DNA of 16,422 nucleotides from an uncultured Lachnospiraceae bacterium (GTDB lineage Bacteria > Bacillota_A > Clostridia > Lachnospirales > Lachnospiraceae): NCBI GenBank assembly GCA_905207905.1, contig CAJLNC010000057.1:1-16422 (forward strand), in the 5' to 3' direction. Shown piece after piece: positions 6,692 through 13,306 of this stretch; within the stretch, counting starts at the first letter, position 1, and every line of letters begins with the position of its first letter. Both the position numbers and the translations under genes were made by a program. The notes under the pieces are model-generated. The model worked only from the letters and a program-made list of their open reading frames with translations. It ran no database searches and had not been told where the DNA came from.

Positions 6692-6873
6692 GTTTCTTTC
6701 ATCCGGACTGTACCGTTGGTATGGGATTCTAACCCATTCTGCTCTCTGCCAAAGAACCTCCCAAAACAGCGCTTCGCTCTTCTGGGACAATCATCCTGCC
6801 TATCACTGAAAGCTCGCGGACTCATCGCATCTGCGCATCACCGCCAGTGAGGAATTGCACCTCGCCCTGAAAC
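6692..6873 (-). ncRNA. FMN riboswitch (RFN element)
   Basis: The minus strand carries the conserved RFN core: AGGGCGAGGTGCAATTCC at the 5' side, then CTCACTGGCGGTGATG, AGTCCGCGAGC, and near the 3' end ACCAACGGTACAGTCCGGATG followed by AAAG. The P1 stem can form between GTTTC (6873-6869) and GAAAC (6696-6692). The variable insert between the GCGAGC element and the GGGTTAGAATCCCAT hairpin is long, roughly 60-70 bases, and can itself fold (CCCA/TGGG and AGCG/CGCT arms), giving about 182 bases in all. With the terminator at 6638-6667 it forms a transcriptional OFF switch controlling ribU, and perhaps the Nudix gene. The core match makes this call secure. Confidence 0.97.
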
Positions 6874-6889
6874 AGATTTTTCTATGGAC

Positions 6890-6918
6890 ATCATAGCACT
6901 GCTTTTTCCCGGTGTCAA
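6890..6918 (-). promoter_or_regulatory. Sigma-A-type promoter of the riboswitch-ribU unit
   Basis: A consensus -35 TTGACA (6918-6913) and a TATGAT -10 (6895-6890) are separated by 17 bases. The predicted start is about 10 bases upstream of the riboswitch P1 stem, leaving almost no extra leader. Confidence 0.92.
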
Positions 6919-7024
6919 GAAAACTCTAAGCAGTATCAGCCAAAATATTTCCATCTGCTATCCATACAACAAACTTCACGATACACTTGTAAATGATCTT
7001 GCTAAAAACACAGCGGGCAGCGAT
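6919..7024 (-). other. Gap between tex and the ribU promoter
   Basis: These 106 bases after the tex stop show no terminator with a stem and T-run, no second promoter and no coding frame with a ribosome site. The only arms I see are AGCAG/CTGCT about 21 bases apart. How tex transcription ends is not visible. Confidence 0.4.
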
Positions 7025-9175
7025 CTACAGCTTCATGGTAAGAGAGATCCGTTTCTTAGCCACATCCACGCTCAATACCTTCACCTCTACAATATCCCCT
7101 ACACTCACTACCTCAAGAGGATGTTTTACAAACTTTTTACTGCTAAGCTGGGAAATGTGCACCAGACCATCCTGATGGACACCAATATCCACAAAGGCGC
7201 CAAAATCGATCACATTCCGCACGGTTCCTTTTAAGATCATACCCGGTGTCAGATCTTTCATATCCAGCACATCGCTGCGCAGGATGGGTTTTGGCATCTC
7301 TTCTCTCGGATCCCGTCCCGGCTTCTCCAGCTCTTTCACAATATCCCGTAAAGTGATCTCTCCGATCTCCAGCTCTTTTGCCAGCTTTCCATAGTCAGAT
7401 ATTTTCCTGGAAATGCCTTTCAGGTTTCCCTTATCCACATCCTCCAGAGAATACCCCAGACGCTTCAAAAGCTTCTCCGCTGCCTCATAGCTCTCCGGAT
7501 GAACCGTGGTTCCGTCCAGAGGATTCGCCCCTCCCTGAATTTTCAGGAAGCCTGCGCACTGCTGAAATGCCTTTGGCCCCAGTTTCGCCACCTTCAAAAG
7601 CTGTCGTCTGTCAGTAAAACGGCCGTTTTCTTCCCGATAGGCCACTACATTCTTGGCAATGGTCTTGGAAATTCCGGACACATATTCCATCAGGGATACC
7701 GAAGCGGTATTCAGATCTACCCCCACTTTATTGACGCAATCTTCCACTACGCCGCTTAGAGCCTCTCCCAGCTTTTTCTGATTCATGTCGTGCTGGTACT
7801 GGCCCACACCGATGGATTTGGGATCAATTTTCACCAGTTCTGCCAGAGGATCCTGAAGTCTTCTGGCAATGGATGCCGCGCTTCTTTGTCCCACATCAAA
7901 ATTAGGGAACTCCTCTGTCGCCAGCTTGCTGGCAGAATACACCGAGGCACCTGCTTCATTGACAATCACATACTGTACCTGTTCAGGAATTTCTTTAAAC
8001 AGCTCAACGATCACCTGCTCTGATTCACGGGAAGCAGTTCCGTTTCCCACAGAAAACAGCGTCACATGATACTTTTGAATCAATTTCTTCAGCGTCTCTT
8101 TGGCTGCCTGAATCTTTGCAGGAGTGGTAGGGGCTGTAGGATAGATCACCGTAGTGTCCAGAACCTTCCCCGTAGGATCCACCACTGCCAGCTTGCAGCC
8201 GGTACGGAACGCGGGATCCCAGCCCAACACCACCTGGCCGGAAATAGGAGGCTGCATCAGAAGCTGCTCCAGATTTTTTCCAAATACCTGGATTGCCCCA
8301 TCCTCTGCCTTTTCCGTAAGATCATTGCGGATCTCACGCTCAATGGCCGGAGCAATAAGACGCTGATAGCTGTCCTTAGCCACCTCCTGCAAAACGGGGG
8401 TTGTATTGGGATTCTCCCGGACAATGATCTGGCGTTCCAGATAAGCCAGAATCTTCTCCTCCGCAGCCTCCAGTTTAACGGTAAGGAACTTCTCCTTTTC
8501 CCCCCGGTTAAGCGCCAGAATCCGATGGCCAGCCACCTTGGAAACTGCCTCTTCATAGTGATAATAAGTTTCATAGACCGACTCTGCCTTCTCATCCTTT
8601 GCCTCCGAAGTAAGCCGGCCTTCCTTCACGGTCATTTCCCGTATCCTGGTGCGGTATTCTGCCTCGTCGGATACCCGCTCCGCCAGAATATCCATAGCTC
8701 CTGCAAGAGCCTCCTTCTCATCTGCCACGCCTTTTTCTTCTGAAACGTAAGCTGCAGCCTCCTGGTCCAGAGGATTTCTGACCATCTGAAGCATAATCAG
8801 ATCAGCCAGCGGTTCCAGCCCTTTTTCTTTTGCTATAGTAGCCCTGGTTCTCCTCTTGGGGCGATAGGGACGATACAGATCCTCCACTGCCACCAGGGTT
8901 GCGGCCTCCAAAATCTGTTTTTTCAGTTCTGGCGTCAGCTTTCCCTGTTCCTCTATAGTAGAAATCACCTGCTCTTTTTTCTCTTCCAGATTCCGCAGAT
9001 AATTCAGTCTCTCAAACAATTTTCTCAAAACCTCATCGTTTAAAGATCCTGTCGCCTCCTTCCGATAGCGGGAAATAAAGGGAATCGTATTTCCATCGTC
9101 GATCAGTCCCACCGCGGCCTCCACCTGCCACGTTTTTACTTCCAGCTCCTGAGCCAGTGTTTTAATAATATCCAT
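7025..9175 (-). CDS. tex: Tex family RNA-binding transcription accessory protein
   Basis: The 716-residue protein is a Tex/YhgF protein, a cytoplasmic nucleic-acid-binding factor related to eukaryotic Spt6. It has the helical Tex N-terminal region (about 1-190, with FISRYRKEATGSL and DLYRPYRPKRRTRA). A YqgF/RNase H-like domain starts near 313 (VVLGWDPAFRTGCKLAVVD). Paired helix-hairpin-helix repeats follow (about 480-570, LNTASVSLMEYVSGISKTIAKNVV). The C-terminal S1 domain runs from about 643 (GMILKGTVRNVIDFGAFVDIG) to the end. The protein stops right after S1, without the tail some homologues have. The start ATG (9173-9175) follows AAAGGAGAG. It is 32 bases after apgM with no terminator, so they are probably co-transcribed. 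The cellular role is poorly defined in Firmicutes. Confidence 0.96.
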   Translation of the reverse strand: MDIIKTLAQELEVKTWQVEAAVGLIDDGNTIPFISRYRKEATGSLNDEVLRKLFERLNYLRNLEEKKEQVISTIEEQGKLTPELKKQILEAATLVAVEDLYRPYRPKRRTRATIAKEKGLEPLADLIMLQMVRNPLDQEAAAYVSEEKGVADEKEALAGAMDILAERVSDEAEYRTRIREMTVKEGRLTSEAKDEKAESVYETYYHYEEAVSKVAGHRILALNRGEKEKFLTVKLEAAEEKILAYLERQIIVRENPNTTPVLQEVAKDSYQRLIAPAIEREIRNDLTEKAEDGAIQVFGKNLEQLLMQPPISGQVVLGWDPAFRTGCKLAVVDPTGKVLDTTVIYPTAPTTPAKIQAAKETLKKLIQKYHVTLFSVGNGTASRESEQVIVELFKEIPEQVQYVIVNEAGASVYSASKLATEEFPNFDVGQRSAASIARRLQDPLAELVKIDPKSIGVGQYQHDMNQKKLGEALSGVVEDCVNKVGVDLNTASVSLMEYVSGISKTIAKNVVAYREENGRFTDRRQLLKVAKLGPKAFQQCAGFLKIQGGANPLDGTTVHPESYEAAEKLLKRLGYSLEDVDKGNLKGISRKISDYGKLAKELEIGEITLRDIVKELEKPGRDPREEMPKPILRSDVLDMKDLTPGMILKGTVRNVIDFGAFVDIGVHQDGLVHISQLSSKKFVKHPLEVVSVGDIVEVKVLSVDVAKKRISLTMKL

Positions 9176-9207
9176 GTAATCTCTCCTTTTGCTGTATCTT
9201 AGGGCTT

Positions 9208-10404
9208 TTATCTGAGCAGCCAGCTCATCATTTCATAGCCCTTTTTTCTGTCAATTCCGCTTTCGCGGGCTTCTCGCTCACTGTACTTCCAGTGCCTCTT
9301 AAGCGGCGCTGTGCTGTCATAGAGAAGATACGGCACCGGATCCCCGGTGTGAGTCCTCACCCGTATGGGCGTTGGATGATCCGGAAGCACCAGCAGACGA
9401 TATTCCTGGCCGGAAGCATCCATCTGCTCTTTCACCAGACGGATCACTCTCTGATCCAGATACTCAATAGCCTGTATCTTCCGCTCCACACTTCCCTGAT
9501 GCCCCATCTCATCCGGCGCCTCCACGTGAATGTAAGCAAAATCCATACCGCCATGAAGAAGCTCCTCCACTGCCGCCTGGGCCTTGCCCTCATAATTGGT
9601 GTGCAGCCCTCCGTTCGCTCCCACCACCGGATGCACCTTCATTCCCGCTCCCACGGCAATGCCTTTCAGCAAATCCACTGCTGAAATCATCACGCCCTTT
9701 TTGTGATAAGTCGCTTCAAAAGCCGGAAGGGACGGGCGGGTTCCAGCTCCCCAGAACCAGCAGCTGTTAGCCGGGTTCAGACCTTTTTGTTTTCTCTCCC
9801 TGTTAATGGGATGGTTCGAAAGAATCTCATAGCTGCGCTTCTGCATTTCCAAAAGAGCTGTCTCCTTCGGCAGCCATGGTCCGATGGTCTCTGTAAGATG
9901 GTCGTGGGGGGCCGCAAGCTCCGCCACCCTGCCTCTTTTCCAGATCAGACAGTGGCGATAACTGGTTCCTGGATACAGCTGATACTCCTCTATCTCCAAT
10001 TCTTTTTTCAAGGCCTCCACCAGAACCTGAGCCTCCTGTGTACTGATCTCATCAGAGCTGTGATCCAGAATCCGTTTTTCTTCATAAGGCGCTTCCTCCG
10101 AGAGAGTTACCAAATTGCATCGGATCGCCACATCCTCCGCCTCCATGGGCACCCCGATGCTTAACGCCTCCAGCGGAGATCTTCCGGTATAATATTGCTT
10201 TGGATCGTATCCAAGAACCGCCAGATTGGCCGTATCGCTGCCTGGCTTCATCCCCTCTGGGATGGTGTGAAGAAGTCCGATCTCTGAGACAGCCGCCAGC
10301 TGATCCAAGGCAGGCGTAGCTGCATACTCCAGAGGTGTTCTTCCTCCCAGACATTCTAACGGCTCATCTGCCATTCCATCTCCCAGCACCACAATATACT
10401 TCAT
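9208..10404 (-). CDS. apgM: ApgM-like 2,3-bisphosphoglycerate-independent phosphoglycerate mutase family; proposed homoserine kinase
   Basis: The 398-residue protein belongs to the archaeal-type cofactor-independent phosphoglycerate mutase family in the alkaline phosphatase superfamily. Visible marks are the metal-site GDGMADEP near the N-terminus, PGSDTANLAVLGYDP with the expected phosphoserine, GRSPLEA, VEAPDEMGHQG, and the C-terminal LPDHPTPIRVRTHTGDPVP with metal-binding Asp and His residues. A subgroup found beside homoserine dehydrogenase or threonine synthase genes has been proposed to be an alternative homoserine kinase. Here the gene lies directly after an ACT-domain protein, which favours an amino-acid role, but homoserine dehydrogenase is not in the window. 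I set the start at the ATG at 10402-10404, with AGGAGG 8 bases upstream; the frame stays open to 10512. Family call is firm, substrate is not. Confidence 0.88.
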   Translation of the reverse strand: MKYIVVLGDGMADEPLECLGGRTPLEYAATPALDQLAAVSEIGLLHTIPEGMKPGSDTANLAVLGYDPKQYYTGRSPLEALSIGVPMEAEDVAIRCNLVTLSEEAPYEEKRILDHSSDEISTQEAQVLVEALKKELEIEEYQLYPGTSYRHCLIWKRGRVAELAAPHDHLTETIGPWLPKETALLEMQKRSYEILSNHPINRERKQKGLNPANSCWFWGAGTRPSLPAFEATYHKKGVMISAVDLLKGIAVGAGMKVHPVVGANGGLHTNYEGKAQAAVEELLHGGMDFAYIHVEAPDEMGHQGSVERKIQAIEYLDQRVIRLVKEQMDASGQEYRLLVLPDHPTPIRVRTHTGDPVPYLLYDSTAPLKRHWKYSEREARESGIDRKKGYEMMSWLLR

Positions 10405-10513
10405 ACTCTGCACCTCCTGTAAAATGCACATTTCCGGCTTCCCTCTGCCCGTTTGTCCAACCTGCCATTCCGCCGCACCGTTCAGGGCACCTTCTGATTT
10501 TCCACCCTTCAAG
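10405..10513 (-). other. Gap between the ACT-domain gene and apgM
   Basis: Past the terminator-like hairpin at the ACT stop, this stretch carries the strong apgM ribosome site. It has no convincing promoter; TTGGAC near 10458 lacks a matching -10. apgM is therefore probably reached by read-through of the hairpin. Confidence 0.4.
10413..10418 (-). promoter_or_regulatory. Ribosome binding site fixing the apgM start
   Basis: Minus-strand AGGAGG with an 8-base spacer to the ATG at 10402-10404. It rules out the 36-codon upstream extension of the open frame. Confidence 0.9.
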
Positions 10514-10541
10514 AGAAAAAAGGAGGCCTCATTCGCCCCCT
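10514..10541 (-). terminator. Terminator-like hairpin overlapping the ACT gene stop
   Basis: On the minus strand AGGGGGC (10541-10535) can pair with GCCTCCT (10527-10521), 7 bp with one G-U. The loop is 7 bases and contains most of the TGA stop codon at 10529-10531. A run of T follows (10521-10516). Since apgM lies downstream without its own obvious promoter, it may work as an attenuator or partial terminator, and ribosomes finishing the ACT gene could melt it. Confidence 0.65.
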
Positions 10542-10972
10542 AAAATTTTTAATTGCTGCACACCTTTTTTCATTTCGATCAGATTCATCATCTCTGATAC
10601 ATCCCCGGTATCCGGCAAAACCTCCACACTGATGGTGGTGGAAGCAATTCCGTTGGTAGGGATACTCTGATGGATAGTCAGGATATTAGCCTGGTGTTCT
10701 GCCACCACCCGCAGCACATCCGAAAGCAGCCCCGGCTCATCGTGCATCTGCAGTACAAACGTAATGGTCTTTCCCCTGGAATTTTCATGAAAGGGAAAAA
10801 TGTCATCTTTGTATTTATAAAAAGAGCTGCGGCTGATGCCCACCTGATCCGTGGCTTCCTGAACCGTCTCCGCCAGATGCATCTCCAGAAGCCTCTTGGC
10901 TTCCACAACCTTCAGCAAAACCTCCGGAACCGCCTTCTCCTTCACAACAAAATACTGCTTTTTTCCAGCCAT
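10529..10972 (-). CDS. ACT domain-containing protein (PheB/UPF0735-like)
   Basis: The 147-residue protein has a helix-turn-helix-like N-terminal half (VQEATDQVGISRSSFYKYKDDIFPF, residues about 37-61). A C-terminal ACT domain follows (about 68-145, ITFVLQMHDEPGLLSDVLRVVAEHQANILTIHQS), the fold used to bind amino acids allosterically. This matches the PheB-like ACT family common in Clostridia, often next to homoserine dehydrogenase or ApgM-like genes. It probably senses an amino acid; a DNA-binding role is suggested by the helix-turn-helix-like segment but unproven. The start ATG (10970-10972) follows GAGG and AAAGGAA. It has its own promoter (11040-11068) and starts the ACT-apgM-tex unit. Confidence 0.88.
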   Translation of the reverse strand: MAGKKQYFVVKEKAVPEVLLKVVEAKRLLEMHLAETVQEATDQVGISRSSFYKYKDDIFPFHENSRGKTITFVLQMHDEPGLLSDVLRVVAEHQANILTIHQSIPTNGIASTTISVEVLPDTGDVSEMMNLIEMKKGVQQLKILGGE

Positions 10973-10989
10973 TTCCTTTTACCTCACCG

Positions 10990-11011
10990 CTGCGCCGGAC
11001 TCTGTCCGCAG
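10990..11011 (-). other. Leader hairpin before the ACT gene
   Basis: In the leader, minus-strand CTGC-GGAC pairs with GTCC-GCAG across an AGA loop, with three extra bases bulged on the 3' side. No T-run follows. It may be a simple leader structure; I see no T-box or known riboswitch signature. Confidence 0.35.
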
Positions 11012-11039
11012 TTAAAACACATATGTAATCACCCAAAAG

Positions 11040-11068
11040 ATAGTACCACATTTTTTTCTCCAGTGCAA
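11040..11068 (-). promoter_or_regulatory. Promoter of the ACT-apgM-tex unit
   Basis: TTGCAC (11068-11063) and TACTAT (11045-11040) are separated by 17 bases with an A-rich spacer. The leader to the ACT start is about 60 bases. Confidence 0.72.
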
Positions 11069-11143
11069 CGGATAAAATATCCTCCGGGGAGAAAACCCTT
11101 TTTCAGCCGAAAGCCCAATCCTTTCCCGGCCGCTTCCGCTTCA

Positions 11144-12085
11144 CTAAAATTTCCGTCCTCCTCCGCCAAAAGAATTTCCTTCCAAGCCGGAGTGGACAGT
11201 AGAAGAACCTTCTCCGCTATGGTTTCCACCGTCAGGCGGCTTCCTGGGAATATGGCGCCTGGTCACCAGGCGATTTATAAAAACATCCTCCTTCTCTGTC
11301 AGCTCCAGCTTCACTGACTGCTGGCAGTCTCTGGCTTCCTTTGAAGATTTTTTCCGGTAGCTTCTCTTTATCCCACCAAAAACTCCTGCGCCTGCAAGAA
11401 GTGCCGCTGTCAGGGCAATCAGCAGCTGAGAAGCTCCCATCTTCTTTCTTTTTTCATGGTAAGTCACCTTTCCGGTATCCTCATCCACCAAAAAAGTGCC
11501 TGCCTCCACCCCCTCCTTCCAATATTCTTCCGTCTGCTCCAACATGGCCCAAAAAGCACCATAATAATTCTCGTCTGTAACCAATTCATATCCAGCATCC
11601 AAAGCAGTCTCCCACCGCTTATCATTCAGCACATACCGCATTTCTCCTGAGGTGGCCAGATACAGCTCCCGATTGTCCATATCAATCAGATACACCGCTC
11701 CATCCTGCCCAGTCTGATGCTCCATGTAAAAATCCTCAGCTGCCTCCCTGCTGGTTTTTCCGCCGGCATCTCCTAGGGTTACCACAAAAAATTCATACCC
11801 TGTATCCTGAAAAAGCGCCTCTGCTTTTTCCTCCAGCTGCTGTTCCTGAGAAAGGCTTAAGAGGTCTCCCTCATCAAACACCCACTGCTCCTGTCCGGCC
11901 TGGACTTCCAAAAGCTCCAAACTGCCCAAAAGGCCTTCTGTTTTCCATATCCCATCCCCTTCGGAAAAATCAGCAAACCAGAAAGGCCCCAGAAAATCCG
12001 CAATAAAAAAGATAGAAAGTCCCAGAATACAGCCTTTGAAAATAATCCCTCTTCCCGTTCTGTCTCTTCTGCTCTGTCTCATCAT
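11144..12085 (-). CDS. TPM domain-containing membrane protein (YdjH/YgcG-like)
   Basis: The 313-residue protein has an N-terminal membrane helix or signal anchor (about 13-37), and a TPM domain (about 70-190, with LSLSQEQQLEEKAEALF, DGAVYLIDMDNRELYLATSG and the Tyr/Trp-rich end). A second helix follows (about 217-239) and then a cytoplasmic tail ending in a Ser/Gly-rich stretch with FGGGGR, typical of YgcG-like proteins. The TPM domain should face outside. The start ATG at 12083-12085 overlaps the upstream TGA in ATGA, with AGGAGG 9 bases upstream; an adjacent ATG at 12080-12082 is a possible alternative. The frame stays open to 12268 within the upstream gene, which I reject. It is the last gene of the SPFH/zinc-ribbon/TPM module; biochemical function is unknown. 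Confidence 0.85.
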   Translation of the reverse strand: MMRQSRRDRTGRGIIFKGCILGLSIFFIADFLGPFWFADFSEGDGIWKTEGLLGSLELLEVQAGQEQWVFDEGDLLSLSQEQQLEEKAEALFQDTGYEFFVVTLGDAGGKTSREAAEDFYMEHQTGQDGAVYLIDMDNRELYLATSGEMRYVLNDKRWETALDAGYELVTDENYYGAFWAMLEQTEEYWKEGVEAGTFLVDEDTGKVTYHEKRKKMGASQLLIALTAALLAGAGVFGGIKRSYRKKSSKEARDCQQSVKLELTEKEDVFINRLVTRRHIPRKPPDGGNHSGEGSSTVHSGLEGNSFGGGGRKF

Positions 12086-13188
12086 AAGCCATATCCTCCT
12101 GCCAGAAACAAAAGCAGCGCTAACAAAAACACAACTGCCATAACAATCCCTGAAAAAATCCCCAGTTTTTTGTAATCCACCGGCAATTCTCCCCATACCG
12201 TTCCAGTCTGTCCGTTCATGGCATAGAAATAGGTGTCCCCCTCTTTTCCCCGATAGGTCAAAACCCATACCGGAAGGAGCAGATAACGCCAGTGCTCCTG
12301 TTCCAAAACGGTATGTGCGTTTCCCACTGTCACAGTGCTGTACCCCTGGATACTGTTTCTCAGACTTCTTTCCGCCTGCTTCCTGGCCTCCTGATGCACC
12401 TCTTCTTCCATCTGTTCCCGCTCCATGTCCCTTTTTTCTGCCAAAAATCCCGACAGATATCCCAGATGGAATTTCTTAGCTTCTCTCAATCGATAGGGCA
12501 ACACCCCTTCTACCAGAGCCCGGTTCCCTTTTGTCAGTGCATTTCTGGTAATATATTCCAGTGACACTGCCCCGCTGCGTTTTACGCGGTACATGCTGGT
12601 CTCCGTGAACTCTGTCTCTCCATTCTGCCACACCCGCACCTTCGCCGCCTCACCGGTTATTTCCCCTGTCAGCTCACAGTCACAGCTCCAATACGGATAA
12701 TACACTCCGCATAGTTTCTCGATCTGACTCTCATCAAAAAAATCTTTGGGAACAAATTTCTTCCGTCCCACATAGTTTAAAAACTGTTTTACAGCCTCTT
12801 TTTTATCAAAGGCAAAGGGAATCACCAAGTCAGGTGAAAATTCTCCGGAGAGCCGTCCCTGAAGCACTACCGGACTGTGACAATAGTAGCAGAAGGTGGC
12901 CGCAGTCGTCTCCTCCGTCACAATCTGAGCGCCGCAATTGGGGCAGGTATAAAACATGGCTTCTGTTTTGGAATCCGTTCTGCCCGACGCTTTCTTTGCT
13001 TTGCAGGCGTCTCTTCCATCTTGCTCGTCCCCCCCGTCCTCTCCAGAATTTTCCTGTGAAGCCAATAATTTTTCCAGCTCCTGCTGGCCAAACTGAGAGC
13101 CGCAGTATTCACATTTCTGTTTCTGTTGGCTGGGATCAAAAACCAGCTCACCTCCACAGTTGGGACATTTCAAGATCGTAACTGCCAT
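12082..13188 (-). CDS. Double zinc-ribbon protein with C-terminal membrane helix (YdjG-like)
   Basis: The 368-residue protein has two TFIIB-type zinc ribbons, C8-x2-C11/C26-x2-C29 and C82-x2-C85/C100-x2-C103, separated by about 50 residues of acidic, low-complexity linker. A long soluble region of about 230 residues follows, including a charged likely coiled segment near 255-275 (EKRDMEREQMEEEVHQEARKQ is its core). A single C-terminal membrane helix lies at about 343-364. Such proteins are sometimes mislabelled as PriA helicase because of the zinc ribbon; no helicase motif is present. The start ATG follows AGGAGG. It resembles YdjG of B. subtilis and is flanked by SPFH and TPM partners as there. 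It probably sits at the membrane, zinc ribbons inside; the role is inferred from context. Confidence 0.82.
   Translation of the reverse strand: MAVTILKCPNCGGELVFDPSQQKQKCEYCGSQFGQQELEKLLASQENSGEDGGDEQDGRDACKAKKASGRTDSKTEAMFYTCPNCGAQIVTEETTAATFCYYCHSPVVLQGRLSGEFSPDLVIPFAFDKKEAVKQFLNYVGRKKFVPKDFFDESQIEKLCGVYYPYWSCDCELTGEITGEAAKVRVWQNGETEFTETSMYRVKRSGAVSLEYITRNALTKGNRALVEGVLPYRLREAKKFHLGYLSGFLAEKRDMEREQMEEEVHQEARKQAERSLRNSIQGYSTVTVGNAHTVLEQEHWRYLLLPVWVLTYRGKEGDTYFYAMNGQTGTVWGELPVDYKKLGIFSGIVMAVVFLLALLLFLAGGYGL
12095..12100 (-). promoter_or_regulatory. Ribosome binding site of the TPM gene
   Basis: Minus-strand AGGAGG lies 9 bases before the ATG at 12083-12085, inside the last codons of the zinc-ribbon gene. 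It supports the ATGA-overlap start. Confidence 0.85.
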
Positions 13189-13306
13189 TTTCCTTTCCTC
13201 CTGCTCCTTCCTGTTTCCCAGATTCTATCTTCAACATTGACCTTTGATATTCCTCTGCTCCCAGCCCTCCCGTTCTCAAACCGCCCGTTCTATACCGATC
13301 GGTCTA
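13189..13306 (-). other. Gap between the SPFH and double zinc-ribbon genes
   Basis: This 118-base spacer holds a perfect palindrome ACCGATCGGT (13294-13303) just after the SPFH stop. It also has two near copies of GAACGGGxGG 15 bases apart and the AGGAGG site of the next gene. There is no T-run terminator or convincing promoter, so the module is probably one transcript. Confidence 0.45.

Noticed and set aside
6476..6790. N-terminal extension of RibU to an ATG at 6790
   Set aside because: It would translate through the riboswitch and terminator, has no ribosome site, and has no family similarity. The AGGAGG-supported ATG at 6473-6475 gives a normal-length RibU.
8066..8743. Plus-strand open frame of 225 codons inside tex
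   Set aside because: It is antisense to well-conserved tex coding sequence, shows no recognisable motif, and is a shadow of codon bias.
10405..10512. 36-codon N-terminal extension of ApgM
   Set aside because: The family begins at MKYIVVLGDG, and the ATG at 10402-10404 has AGGAGG upstream. The extension begins at the terminator-like hairpin.
11070..11082. Terminator after the TPM gene (GGATA-TTT-TATCC)
   Set aside because: The stem is only 5 bp and A/T-rich, with no T-run after it. It lies next to the ACT promoter -35 and does not look like a terminator.
12086..12268. 61-codon extension of the TPM protein back into the zinc-ribbon gene
   Set aside because: The ATGA overlap with AGGAGG nine bases upstream is the usual coupled arrangement, and the extension only reads the neighbour out of frame.
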